A DNA stretch of 64,000 nt from Certhia americana. Its lineage: Eukaryota > Chordata > Aves > Passeriformes > Certhiidae. The stretch is from assembly GCA_018697195.1 (NCBI GenBank), contig CM031873.1, forward strand, positions 3,549,192 to 3,613,191. Reading direction: 5' to 3'. The notes under the pieces were generated by a model. The model saw only the letters and a program-made list of their open reading frames with translations. It had not been told where the DNA came from and ran no database searches. The position numbers and the translations under genes were made by a program. Shown here piece by piece: positions 12,901-23,688 of the stretch (position 1 is its first letter; each line of letters begins with the position of its first letter).

Positions 12901-15900
12901 GTTACAGCTCTGAGGAAACAGTGGCTATTATTAATCATGCCTCATATTTTCTCAACCTTCTGCATAACTAAATTTTGTTTGTTTTCATTTTTAAAACTTG
13001 GAATCGATGGCTGGACCAAATTATAGCTGGAAGCTCAGAGCTATAAGAAAAGACATCCAAATGCTGCTCAGTTTGCTCTGTAAAGGACAGAACTGCTGAG
13101 GCTGCATCACTTGTGGCTCCTGAGCCCGGTGCCAGCATACAGAATTCCCTCCTTACAGCTTTTCCATAGCATGTGCCAAGTATCCAGCTCTTCAGTCTGT
13201 TATAAATCATCCCTAATTCTGTAATTGCTTTGCTGGTGATTATAGGCAGACTCTGGTTGATCCTTTAGTGGTTTTCCTTTATCCACATTTTCAGTGGGCT
13301 CTTTAATTGTTGATTCTATTTTCCAGTTCCTTACTCCCCTTTCCCAGTTCTAGCAGGCCCCATGGCTCCAGTCCAGTGTTTTCCCTGTGAGAGACAAGGC
13401 AGAGCCCCTGCTGCATTTGGGGCTGCCTTTCCATCAGGAGCTGTCAGGGGAAGGGACACACAGGTGAGGCAAACATGTAACGTCCTGCAGGTAGGAATAT
13501 GCTCTGAATCACTCTCACAGGGCTGGATTTGGAAATCACAGCAGGCACCGTTAAGCAGAGCTTGCAGCATGACTGTGCCATTCCCTGCCTACCCAGGGAT
13601 GTCTGCACAGGCACAGGAGCAGCCAAACAGCCATGCCTGGCTTGTTGGCATGTGTTCAGCCTGCAGCCAGCCTGGTGAGGAGGTCAGCAGAGCTGCTGTG
13701 TGCTCCCTCTCCCCCACATGTCCTGTGCCTCCCACCAGGGCAGCACCAGCAAGCCAGGCTTTGCAGGGCTCCAGCACTTTGCCTCTGCCCCCCTTTCCCC
13801 CCTTCCCTAGGGGTGCATGTTCACCTCTCTAAATTGCACTTGTGAAAATGCACCTGAGGATTCAGGCACTGGGGGGAGGGCCTGCCCTGGGTTAGGTGTG
13901 ATGCTGGATGAAAATTAGGGATCCTCTCATTTGGTGGCAAGTAAGATCCAGATCCCTTCTGTACCACTTTGGAAGGACATGGCTGACACAAAGCTGAGGT
14001 TGTTGCTTAATTCTTGTAGTTTCAACTCTAACTCAGACCATAAAAACCATAAACCAGGGTTCTGTATTTGTGAAAAATGGATTAAGCTGTGAGGGGGTTG
14101 AGAGTTTGACTTTGACCTGCTTTTGTTTTTCAAATGTGCAGTTAGATTCTGAAGTGCTTAGCTGGCAGTTCTGAAAGGAACTCAGGGATTTTACAATGAT
14201 TCTTGGAGAGGGGTGGGGGATGTATTCATGTGGGTCAGCTCATGAGCCACCTTGAAGAGTTTTGTTTTCAGAAACTGGAGCTATTGAAAATGGAAAACAC
14301 TTATGACCTTTCATTCAGACTTCCCTTACATTCAGGGATTTTCCTTCTATTGAATGGGCATTGACTACTGCCTCTAATTTTTATTTTGTTGTCTGCTAAT
14401 GCCCTCTTCAACTTTAATTTCAGGTTGAAGCATTCTCTTCCCTAACCATTCTATGAAAATGGCCATCTGATGTACCTTGTGGTTGAGCAGATGTTATCTT
14501 GTTTCATAATGAAATTCTGCCCTGAGTAATTGGACATTCTTCCTGGTTCCTCGTAATTAAGGCAGAAGAAAAGAACAAAATCTGCTGATGTGATATGAGT
14601 AATTGCTTCATTAAGTTATTTGCTTCCTTACCAGAACCATCACCCCAACAAGAGCAGCCTGACCATCAGATCATACATGATGATCCTTTGATGCTGTGGG
14701 TTTTTGGTGCTTCGTTGTCAGATGGAATCATAGGGAGGAAAAAAGTTAGGAAACACACAGCTAAATTATTTACCTCTTAACCATATGCAGTTAAGACCAC
14801 AGAGGGCCTGTCTGTGCTGTGTCCTAAGCAAATGAATCAACCCCTGGAAAAAGCAGAGAGAGAATGATGAGGCTTTAGGTCACCACAGCTGCCTGGCCTC
14901 CTGCATCTGAGCATTGTGGGTTGATGCTGACAGGCTGAACATCTGTGTTTTCCTACTGTGGAGCAAGAAGGGGAGAGAGCTGCATGAAATCCTGGCCAGT
15001 GGCAAGAAAATGTGATTCAAGACTGGACTACGGCAAGTTTTAGCAGTGATGATGGCTTGTGCCATTGCTGTTGTTTGTGTTTAGCCATCCTGGGTTTGGC
15101 AGTCGGGTTTACACAGATTTGGGGACACAGGGACTTACAGGTGGCCACACTGCCCCAGTGACATTGAGGACAGGGAAATAGGCCTGTTCTCATGTTAAAT
15201 TACACAGATTTAGCTGAGGTCTCAGCCATGATTTCCAGTAGGAGATTGTTCCCCATCCATGTGGCTCTCACACACATCCCAGCGCCCCATCTCCATGGTT
15301 CAGTGGGTTTGGTGCTCATGAGTAACAGGTCACCCCAAATTCACTCCACAAACCTACCCCTGATTTCCTAATTGCAAGCTGGGGAGTCAGGCTGCTGCAT
15401 CACAGCAGCCACATGACTCATATGTGCCTACAGATGAAGTCAGGGCTTGGAGGATTTTTGGATGCGAATTCCTCTGAATTATCCCCAATTGCTGTGGAAA
15501 GCAGTTCCAGGTCACTGCCAATCAGTCCTGCAGACCTCTGCATGAACAGCCTGTATGATCCAGGAATGCTATCAGGGGCTTTGATCATCGAGCTGATTCC
15601 TATCTCCCTCTCCAAGATCTGGGCAGGTATGTTTTTATAAGGCTCCACTGAACTTGGAGCAGCCAACATTCCTGCAGCTGAAAAGTTAGGCAGTAACAAG
15701 TTGGACAGCCCAGAGTTTTAATCCCAGTTTGGATAACCCTTTCTCAGAGCTGCTAAAAATGAAAATATGTGTTTGCTTTTTTTATTAACTAAATGAGGAT
15801 AATGAATGTAAGTAAGCAGTGCACTGTATGGATTAACTGACTGGCACAAGAGGTGCATTGTGTGAGTGAATGCTCTGCTAGGGCAGCAGGGGAAAGGGAG

Positions 15901-17265
15901 AGACATCAGAGGTGCCATAAGAATTTAATTTCCTCAAGAAGGTGGCAGAGAGAAGGGCAGATTCTGCCAGTGTCCAGTGCTGGTTGCCAGCCTTCTGTCC
16001 TTTCTCACAAGCATCTCGCTGTCCTGGGCACCACCATCAATGGGAACTGGGCACAGAAAATGGGAATTGTGCCCTGCAGAGGGCACAGAGCTGGGGCTGA
16101 GCTGTGCCACCAGCAACCAGGCTGCTGGCACGGAGCTCCTCTGGTGGGAGTGAGCAGATCCAGTGGGATGACTGAACTCCTGGCCCTTTCTGCTGGCTTA
16201 GTGAATCCCAGCTTTTGGATTCTGGGGTGAGTCAGGTCCCACTGCACATGCAGCAGTGCCCAAAGCCCTCCTTGGTAACTTCCAGGGTGGCCTTGCTTTA
16301 GCCAAACCCCACAAGGTCTCAACCCCTGTGAGGAGCTCTCCTGCTTCCTTTCCCTTTAATCCAGGGGCTCTCCATACTGGGTTTTGCAGGGATGCCCAAG
16401 CCAGGCTGCAGTGTCACCATTCCCCTGCTGCTCAGTTTGGCAGCTGCCTGCCAGCACTGGGCCCTGGGCTGCTGGGGCAGAGCAGGGTGGAAAAATCCTC
16501 TGCATCTCCTCTCCAGCATCACAGCCACAGAAGAGTGATTAGTCAGGAAAGGAGCTTGGAGGATCATTTTTAAAACAAACAGGGAGAGGGAGATGGGGGC
16601 GATTTATAGTCCTGACCCCTGAGGTTCCACTCCTGTATCAGTCAGAGATGCTGCTCCCCAAACTCAGATCTGCTCTGCTGCTCATGGACAAGTCTTTGCA
16701 GTGTAAATTCCTGCTTCTCCTTGTTGTTGGACACCCAGGGAGTTCTGTTCTCTCCATGACAGCCACTTCTGCTCACCAGTCAGTGCCTTGGAACCCCAGG
16801 AACCCTCAGCCTCACCACATCTTTCCCTGGGAAAACTCCATCCTCCTCATCTTTTGTGAGAGAAGCTTGGTCAGAGAGATTGAATGAGTCAGCCAGAGAG
16901 GCAATGACACAGCCCACCCAGCATTCCCAAATGTCTCGGGACGTTTGTGTGAGTCCTTGTAGTCAGTTTTTTTTTTTCCATGGGGCTCATCCTTTCCCTA
17001 CTTTTACCCTTTCCTCCTCACTCCAATGTTCATTTCTGGGTGCTGCTGCCTCTGCTGTTCTCTCTCCCTCTGACCCTTTCCTGGGCCTCTGGCTGCTGGC
17101 CTCAGCCCACGGTGTGGAGCTGGCGGTGCTTGTCTCTCCCTCCTCTGATCACTGCTGTGTTTAGTTTGGGAGATTGTGTTTCTGCAAGCAGGACCCCCAC
17201 ATGCTGGGGAACGTGGCTCCCTGGAGGAGGATGCTGGGGGAGAGACAGCACAGACCCCTTGCAGC
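9913..17265. other. Upstream flank, no gene recognised
   Basis: Mostly unique noncoding DNA. A short direct repeat (CTGGAGCTTTC twice near 12380) and a few AT-rich patches (14.3-14.6 kb) were seen. Frames up to 226 codons on the minus strand at 11.2-11.9 kb show no family pattern. Confidence 0.55.
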
Positions 17266-17703
17266 TGATCCCTTAAGGTTTTAGCCTTTATATTTTTCAA
17301 ATCCTGTACTGCATTGGTGCATAACTCTAAACTCCATATAAAGTGTTAATTAACTGTCTTCACGTTTTGGTCAGACAAAGCAATTCCTCTGGGCCTGGAA
17401 CTCAAGGGCACCCTACAGCTTCAGGCCCTGAAAAGTATAAACAAATGTGAATTGGGGACAAGAAAACTGGGGGAATATGACTTCATTACCTGAAGCTGTA
17501 ACTGGAGGATTAACCCCTGATATGTAAATGGACCAAACTTATTTCTGTCTGAAAAATTCATGACCATTGTCCATCATGGCTGTAGCCTTTGGGAGGCTTT
17601 AGACTGCCCAAGGTTTTTCTGTCAAAGGCCTTTAATAAATACCCACTTTATTTTCTTGATCTTGTCTAGCCTCTGTTCTAGGTAGCCACTCCAAGGCATT
17701 CCA
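17266..17703 (+). mobile_element. Solo LTR of an avian ERVL-type endogenous retrovirus (second copy)
   Basis: It starts TGATCCCTTAAGGTTTTAG and has CTTTAATAAATACCCACTTTA with an AATAAA signal, then TAGCCTCTGTTCTAGG and a GGCATT-like end. It has the same orientation and length as the copy at 5433-5876 but is clearly diverged from it, which suggests two separate insertions of related elements rather than the two ends of one provirus. No internal viral genes are recognised nearby. Confidence 0.75.
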
Positions 17704-18247
17704 GATAATGTTTTTCATGCCTGCAACAACTCTAACACACATGTTGCAGGAAGAACCAGCTGCTGAGGGCACCACAGCTGGGCCAGGCTCAGCAGCTGCT
17801 ACAGGAGGTGCCACATCTGCAGCCCCAGTGGCTGCAGGTGCCACTGGGCTCAGAGCAGCCTGCACAGCCTCATCCCTCCAAAGATCACTGCTGTGTGTGG
17901 AGCTGGGCACCCTGAGGTGGGGACAAGCCAGGCTAACACAGTGCCAGGGTGGGATGTGTTTGGAGGGGATGTTTGGGGCTGGGGCAGGATGGGTGTGGGT
18001 GCCAGGGCTGGATGTGTGAAGCTCACCCAGTGCCTGCCAGACTACAGCTAGGCTAAGCCAGCAGTCCAAATCCCTGCTTTTAGGAACAGTAAATTCCCTC
18101 ACTGACTTACGAAAGAGCGGGGGGAAAAAAAAAAATCTCTAAATGACTTACCTATTTGAAGCCTTTGGGCTCTGCATTGTATTAAACATTAACCTGCTGT
18201 TCTGAGCCAAGTGACTGATTCTCTGGGCAATTCTGAGGCTGGGCAGG

Positions 18248-18268
18248 AAAAAAAAAAAAAAAAAAAAA
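18248..18268 (+). repeat. Poly(A) run, 21 bases
   Basis: An uninterrupted A run. No target duplication or retrocopy is recognised in front of it. Confidence 0.9.
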
Positions 18269-18469
18269 GGATTCTTTGTCAGAGAGTATTTCAGAAAATT
18301 ACCCCTTCAGCCATTTTCTGTCTCATCCTGTTTGTTTGGCCCTGCAGTAGGACGCCTGCCCCACAATTTGCTGTTTGTGTTTGTGCAGTGGAGCTGATCA
18401 AATGGCCACGGCTCCAAACAAGCTGCTCCCACCACAGCAGCCCTGGGATGGTGGCACAGGCACCCTTTG

Positions 18470-18518
18470 GTCCTGTATTGGTGTGATTCCACCACGTGGA
18501 ATCACACCAACACAGGAC
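18470..18518. repeat. 49-bp near-perfect palindrome with a central CACGTG
   Basis: Arms 18470-18492 and 18496-18518 are 23 bases each and are reverse complements with a single mismatch; the inner 15 pairs are perfect and the spacer is CAC. The centre reads CCACCACGTGG, placing an E-box (CACGTG, 18493-18498) at the dyad. It lies about 1.8 kb before SEPTIN9 exon 1. No named repeat family is recognised. Confidence 0.9.
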
Positions 18519-20280
18519 TGGACATCGGATTATGCATGTGCAGGTGTAATGGCACACTGAAGCAGGCATACATGCACATACCCCCATAATCAAGAAGGGG
18601 AAGCTGCCTTTTGAACTCCTGCAAGGTGTATTCCTGTGAGTGCTGTGTGTCAAACAGTCTTGCCCATCAGAGAGGTGAAGGCAGGAGCAGAGCAGTGGGA
18701 TCAGTGACCAGGAGTGAGTTCTGCTCCTGACTTTGCCCTTACTTTAGTGTACAAGATGGGGCAAATCGTTGCACTATTGTTTCTCCTCCATGAAATGTGA
18801 CTAATGATTTCAAAATCACCTGTGGAAAAGGGTAATATATCATTACTATTGCCTTAAATGTGTGCTTGATTGAGCAACAAACCTTTGGTGGTTCAAGGGG
18901 TTTTTTTTTTGATGGAAGTTTTGTTGATGACAGCTTTTGCAAACATCTCTGCACTGCAGACCCCAGCACTAGAGCAATGTAGCTCTGTCCTGCAGCCCTG
19001 GATAGTTGTTGTGGCTACAATCCTGGGAATGTGGAGCGCTCCTGAGCTGCGCAAAGTCTGGCTGCTTAGCACAAAATCCCCTAGTGACTTCAGCCAGCTC
19101 TTCCAGTTTTGCACTAAAGCTGGAGAGAGACTCAGACAATCCTTTTGCTCAGATCTGTTACAGGCATAATCTATGGCTGAGAAATGGTAAGAAAAGCTGA
19201 TAGGACCATATCCTCTTAATCCAGCTCATCTACTGCCTTTCTCTGTCCCCATGCAATGCCAGGGTCAGTGCTGGGGACAGAAAACTTTTTTCCCTACTCT
19301 GGCAGAGTCTGAAACCAAGCAGAAAGCGCTTCCTATGGAATCCATGCCTTCCTTAGAGCTGGTGGAATTCTCTCATGTGGACAGGACTTGTGTTACGCAC
19401 CTTTGTGTGTGGGTGACCCACCAGAGGGGCTGTGGAAACCTTTCCAGGGCACAGCCTGGCCCTTCTTCCAGCAGCTCAGGCTCCTGCACTTCCCCGTGCC
19501 CTCAGAGCAAATTAAGAGTAACTATGACTTTCTTCCTGTCTGTGTATGTAATGCCCCCGGCTGATTGCATTTGTGTAATTAATTGCCCAACCTGCGTCTC
19601 GCAAGGGAGAGATCCGGGGGCACGTTGGCCCTCCTGGCACATACGGAACAGTAAAATCCTTTTCCCCACGCCTGGGGCGATGTCTGGGACCTGTTTCTGG
19701 GGTTCCGTGGCTCTCTGCTCCCCCCACAGCAGCGAGTAAGCGAGGTGTGAGCCCGCACAAAAGTTTTGCTCGGTTCGCAGCCTTGAATGAGCCCCGGACG
19801 AGTGGGTTTGGAGAGGAAAGAGGCGTTTTCACGGGTCACTAATGCACTTTGAGCTAGAGACGGGCAGAGCAGCGCTGACCTGAGCTGCTCCAGCAGCCAA
19901 GGGCTGAATCAAATCCGTGGGGGGCCCCGGGTTGGAGGCGTGAAATTCCATCCCTTGGCTTTGCTGCGGCGGCTAGACACGCCGGGATTTCCAGGGTGGG
20001 GAGCTGGCAGGGCCGAGCCCCGGGGTGATCTGCGTGCCGCGGGGGTAAGGTGCAGCCACGGGGAGAGACTGAGCCCCGCTCTTCCCCTGCCCGTGCCAGG
20101 AGACTTGGAACAGCCCGCACCGGTGTGTGCGGCTGGCAAAGGTGTGTGCTGACAGCCGGGAGAGCTGCGCTGCCCCTCGGCCGAGCACGAATGCGGTGGC
20201 ACCGTGCGCGTCCCCTCCCCGACCCTGCCTACAAAAGGATCGCGGCACCCCCGGCACCACCCGGCCTCGCCCCTGCTCCC

Positions 20281-20307
20281 ATGTCACAGCCCGGAGAGAC
20301 GGCATGA
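20281..20307 (+). other. Upstream ORF overlapping the exon 1 start codon
   Basis: An ATG at 20281 opens an eight-codon frame (MSQPGETA) whose TGA stop (20305-20307) overlaps the septin ATG (20304-20306) as ATGA. The same frame is open back to an ATG at 20050, so a transcript starting further upstream would carry an 85-codon version. It matters only if transcription starts before 20281. Confidence 0.5.
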
Positions 20308-20325
20308 AGAAATCCTCGTATTCAG
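20304..20325 (+). CDS. SEPTIN9: SEPTIN9 exon 1, coding part (long isoform N-terminus)
   Basis: First coding exon of the long septin-9 isoform. Septin-9 is a GTP-binding cytoskeletal protein that occupies the end of hetero-octameric septin filaments; its long N-terminal extension binds microtubules and actin. Seen: ATG at 20304, codons for MKKSSYS, then one G before a good donor (G|GTGAGC at 20326). Joined to the exon at 44956 the peptide reads MKKSSYSGITRTSSGRLRRL, against the human isoform start as I remember it, MKKSYSGGTRTSSGRLRRL. This copy has one extra Ser. The start context is acceptable (G at -3, A at +4). The exon lies in a CpG island, as expected for the distal promoter. The 5' end of the exon is not defined by the sequence. 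A short upstream frame stops on the start codon (ATGA). Identification rests on recalled protein similarity plus correct splice phase; an unrelated match is very unlikely. Confidence 0.9.
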
Positions 20326-20645
20326 GTGAGCCTCCCTCTCCTCTCGCCTCTCCCTTTGTGTCTGTACTGGGAAAAGGAAAAGGTTTAAAAAAAAGAAAAA
20401 CCCAAAAAAACCAAGTTCCACGTGCGCAATCCCTCCTGGCTGTGAGCGCTCGGCGGAGGAGCGAGCAGCAGTTTCACGGTGTATAAACAAGTGGAAAAGG
20501 CTTGGAAAGCAAAGCAAACGCGGCGAGGCAGCTGGTTCCAGGCAGAACCCGGCACTGGGGGCACGGACTTTGTTATCAGAGGGCACCTGTGCTGGCAAGG
20601 GGTGAGATCCAGCACCGAGGGGCAGCGTCACATCGGAACAGGACG

Positions 20646-20832
20646 GTGTTGTGTGTGTCTGTGTGTCTGTGTGTGTCTGTGTGTGTGTGTCTGTGTGTGT
20701 GTGTGTGTGTGACTCTCTGTGTGACTGTCTGTGTGTGTCTCTGTGTGTGTGTGACTCTCTGTGTGTCTCTGTGTGTGACTGTGTCTGTGTGTGTTTGTGA
20801 CTGTCTGTGTGTCTGTGTGTGTGTCTGTGTGA
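20646..20832 (+). repeat. (TG)n microsatellite with CTG/ACTCTC interruptions
   Basis: About 187 bases made almost only of TG runs interrupted by CTG, ACTG and ACTCTC. It starts 320 bases after the exon 1 donor. On the opposite strand it gives frames rich in His-Thr-Asp, which are artefacts. Confidence 0.95.
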
Positions 20833-21449
20833 CACTGGCTGCCCTCGGGACTGCAGGTTTTTCCAAACGGGCTGTAAGAGATGGGATCCTCTCATGCTGG
20901 GGGATTCTATTCTCCCTCCTGGCTTTGCCCTGTGGAGTGAGGGCATTGTGCCCTCTGCTCATGCAGGTTCCTTCCTCCCCGGCTAGCACAGGGTGTGCAA
21001 CCATGCCTGGCATCGTTCCTCTGAATTCCCCGTGAAATCCTGCCCCAGGAAGTGCCTGGCACACCACAGAGTGGACAAGTCTCCTCTAAGAGGTGCCCTG
21101 CTCACTCTGTAAAGCTCAGGTGCCTCTGGCAGCTCCTCCAGCTGCTGGACTTTGCTCTGCAGCTGATTTCTGCTCTGCTCCAGGCACCAGCATGTTGGCT
21201 CTGTGCTCTGCAAGCCAAATTCTGCCCTGGCTTCGCCGTGGCCACTGTGGGGACATGGTGCCCTCATGCCAGCATCCTCCCAACGCCCCAAGCCACGGAT
21301 CTGGCCACCCCTCAGGGGTGCTGGTGGCAGCTGCCAGTCACTTGAGCCACATCATTGCCACTGGACTCTGCCTGAGCTCATGAGCCACACAAGCTGAGGG
21401 TTTGGCTTCACTCAAAAAATGCACTCTATGATGCTGCTGCCTGTTTATG

Positions 21450-21620
21450 GTTAAAATTAATTAGCAACGTTTCTCTCTTGCACATTTTTCTTCTCTCATT
21501 AGTGTTGCTAAATGGGCTGCCAGGAGGGTTTATTAGGGCCTGTATGCCCGGAACCCCAGACAGTCTGGGTGTGATGATTAGCATGTTGTAATGGATTAAA
21601 CTGGGTATTAATGGTTGTGC
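21450..21620. promoter_or_regulatory. Candidate intron 1 enhancer with paired TTAGCAAC sites
   Basis: TTAGCAAC (21461-21468) and its exact reverse complement GTTGCTAA (21504-21511) resemble RFX-type half sites. The following text has TTATTAGGGCC and several ATTA cores. It lies 1.1 kb after exon 1. Confidence 0.35.
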
Positions 21621-23537
21621 ACTGTGTGCAGGGAAACCTGTTATTTGTTGTGGCTCCTGAGGTGGTTGGAGCAGGGAGGAGCAGTGCAAGGAGAGGTCTG
21701 GATACAACTGGCTGTCATACAGAAAAGCTGCCAGCTCAGCGACCTGGTGATGTGAGTCCTTGAAGATGAGGCCAAGGGTCCTTAGGTGCTTTGCTTGTTT
21801 GGGATGGGTTGTGCTGGAGGGGAGCTGGGACTCCCAAAGCCCCTGGTGTGTCTCTGGTCGGTGCCCAAACCCTCCTACACTCGGTGGTACAGCTGAGCTG
21901 GCATCTGGGCAGTGCCTTTGTTCTAAGGGGGCTGTGGTTGTATTTTGGAAACACTGCTGTGAGATTTCCGTGGTACAGCTGTTTAAACGAAAAGAACAGA
22001 GCTGCCATGCCCAGAATACGCTCCTGGGAAGCAGCAGGACAGTTGCACTCCTTTCAAACACCTCACACCTTGCAAAGAGCACAGGTAGCGCTGCTGAGCT
22101 GCTCTGGGCTGCAAAGGCTTCAATTTGGGTGCTGCACCCAGTAAATCTCCCTGATTTATTGGGCAGAAGGTGGAGGAATCACCCATGGCACTGGGGAGGC
22201 CCCCTTGGCGGGGTGCCACCTCTGTGAAGTGGAGCCAGCCCTGTGTGGCTGGTGTGTTCACAAATCAGGGCACAGCAATGGTCACTTGCTTTGGGGGATT
22301 TCACTGGGAATCCAGATTGCTTCTCCAAGACATAGAGGTGCAGGGTGCTGCAGAACCTCTGGGCTCTCTGATGTCTGTCAGAAGATCTAGTGATGTGACA
22401 AAGTGACTTCTCAGCTGCAAAAGCTGATGCTGACAGCCCCTGGCAGGCTGGAAATGCGGTGCCTGGCTGAGAAACTCCTCAAAGTGATGGCAAAGGAAAA
22501 AAAAAAATGAACATCTAAACAATTTTTGAGGCTAGGTACTTGTTCTGTGTGGCCTGATTTGTCCCTGTCTGGCATATTTTGGATCTCTTTTGTGGACTGG
22601 GTCCCCCTGAACCCAGCTGGAGTACCTTGCTTGACTTAGGGCTGAACCTCCAGCTCCATCCTCCTCCATGGGCACAGCAATGCCCTCCTGTTGTCGGGCT
22701 GTTCCCTGCCCCAGGCAAGATTTACCTTCCCTAAAGCACTTTAAGGGCCATCCCAACCCATCTGCTGTGACTTCTGAGAACACCCCACCTACGTGGGGTC
22801 AGGATGAAGAGTTTACCTTGGCGTGCCTCACCTCTTAGGAGCAGAGAGGCTCAGTGAGACCTTTGTGCCGTAGCCACGGGCACGTGTGGCTCATCCCGGC
22901 ACTGCTTTTGTTCCTGGAACTCCTGGCAGCAGCAGCAGGAGGAGGGGAGAGCATGAAACAGGGATTTTACACAGCAGTAACTTCTACTGAAGCCAGCTCT
23001 TACATGTGTGCCTTGGGGATGTCTGTTATTTCAGTTGCTGAAGGCAGACTTGCCCTGGAATACTACTTTTAAAGGATTTTTTGATTCTCCTTTTCCATTA
23101 CTCAAGCCCAATCGCATCGCCAAAGAAGCAATAGGCAGGATTTGTGATAAATGACATGACAATTTAATAGGTATTTTCAGGGATGATGTGAGTGGTTTTG
23201 GCTAAGGATGGGTTCAGTTTCAGGTTTACGTGAGATGCTGGCACTCACTAAAATAAGGATCACCAGAATTACAGTGCCTCCAGAATTATTTGTAGTGGTT
23301 ATGTGTCACCCACCCTTACCTGAACTGCAGACTTCTAACTTACTGCTTAGGCGCTTAGGGAGAAATAATTCTTTGTATATGAGCTAAAGCTATAGAAAAA
23401 AAAAAAATTCAGGAATAGCAGCAAGAGCTGTGATTCCATCAATGAATGAGGATTTTCCCATATTATGATTGTAAAATGATTCCCTATAAAACATGGGAAA
23501 TAGAACATAAGTCAAATTGGATTTGCTGGTGCTGTCT

Positions 23538-23688
23538 AGAGAATTTGTGGCTGCCTCATCCCTGGAAGTGCTCAAGCCAGGTTTGGATGGGCTCTGAGCA
23601 CCCTGGTCTTGGGGAAGGTGTAACGTGGCAGGGATTGCAATGAGATAATCTTTAAGGCTCATCTCAACCCAAACCATTCTGTGCTCCC
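23538..23688 (+). mobile_element. CR1 LINE fragment, 3' end
   Basis: The text follows the avian CR1 3' region: CATCCCTGGAAGTGCTCAAG, then GGTTTGGATGGGCTCTGAGC, and the tail TCAACCCAAACCATTCTGTG. This is the 3' untranslated part of the element, strongly 5'-truncated, in the sense orientation of SEPTIN9 intron 1. Confidence 0.9.

Larger units (their letters stand above)
17704..19589. other. Upstream flank between the second LTR and the CpG island
   Basis: Holds the palindrome at 18.5 kb and a poly(A) run; otherwise nothing is recognised. Confidence 0.55.
19590..20620 (+). promoter_or_regulatory. SEPTIN9: CpG island promoter of the SEPTIN9 long isoform
   Basis: CpG dinucleotides become abruptly dense from about 19.6 kb, peak between 19.9 and 20.3 kb and fade by about 20.6 kb; flanking DNA is CpG-poor. 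The island spans exon 1 and its donor. A weak TATA-like string (ctacaaaagg, about 20229-20238) lies some 70 bases before the ATG, but CpG-island promoters usually have dispersed starts, so no start site is assigned. Island limits are estimated by eye. Confidence 0.8.

Noticed and set aside
5433..17703. One provirus of about 12 kb bounded by the two ERVL LTRs
   Set aside because: The LTRs are too diverged and no viral protein-like frame lies between them.
20229..20238. TATA box for the long isoform
   Set aside because: ctacaaaagg departs from TATAAA and the promoter is a CpG island, so it is mentioned but not called.
20284..20946. 220-codon minus-strand frame with long His-Thr-Asp repeats
   Set aside because: It is the antisense of the (TG)n microsatellite and of the SEPTIN9 promoter/exon 1.
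22735..22782. Possible decayed CR1 tail (TTTAAGGGCCATCCCAACCC)
   Set aside because: Only about 20 bases resemble CR1 and the expected upstream text is absent.
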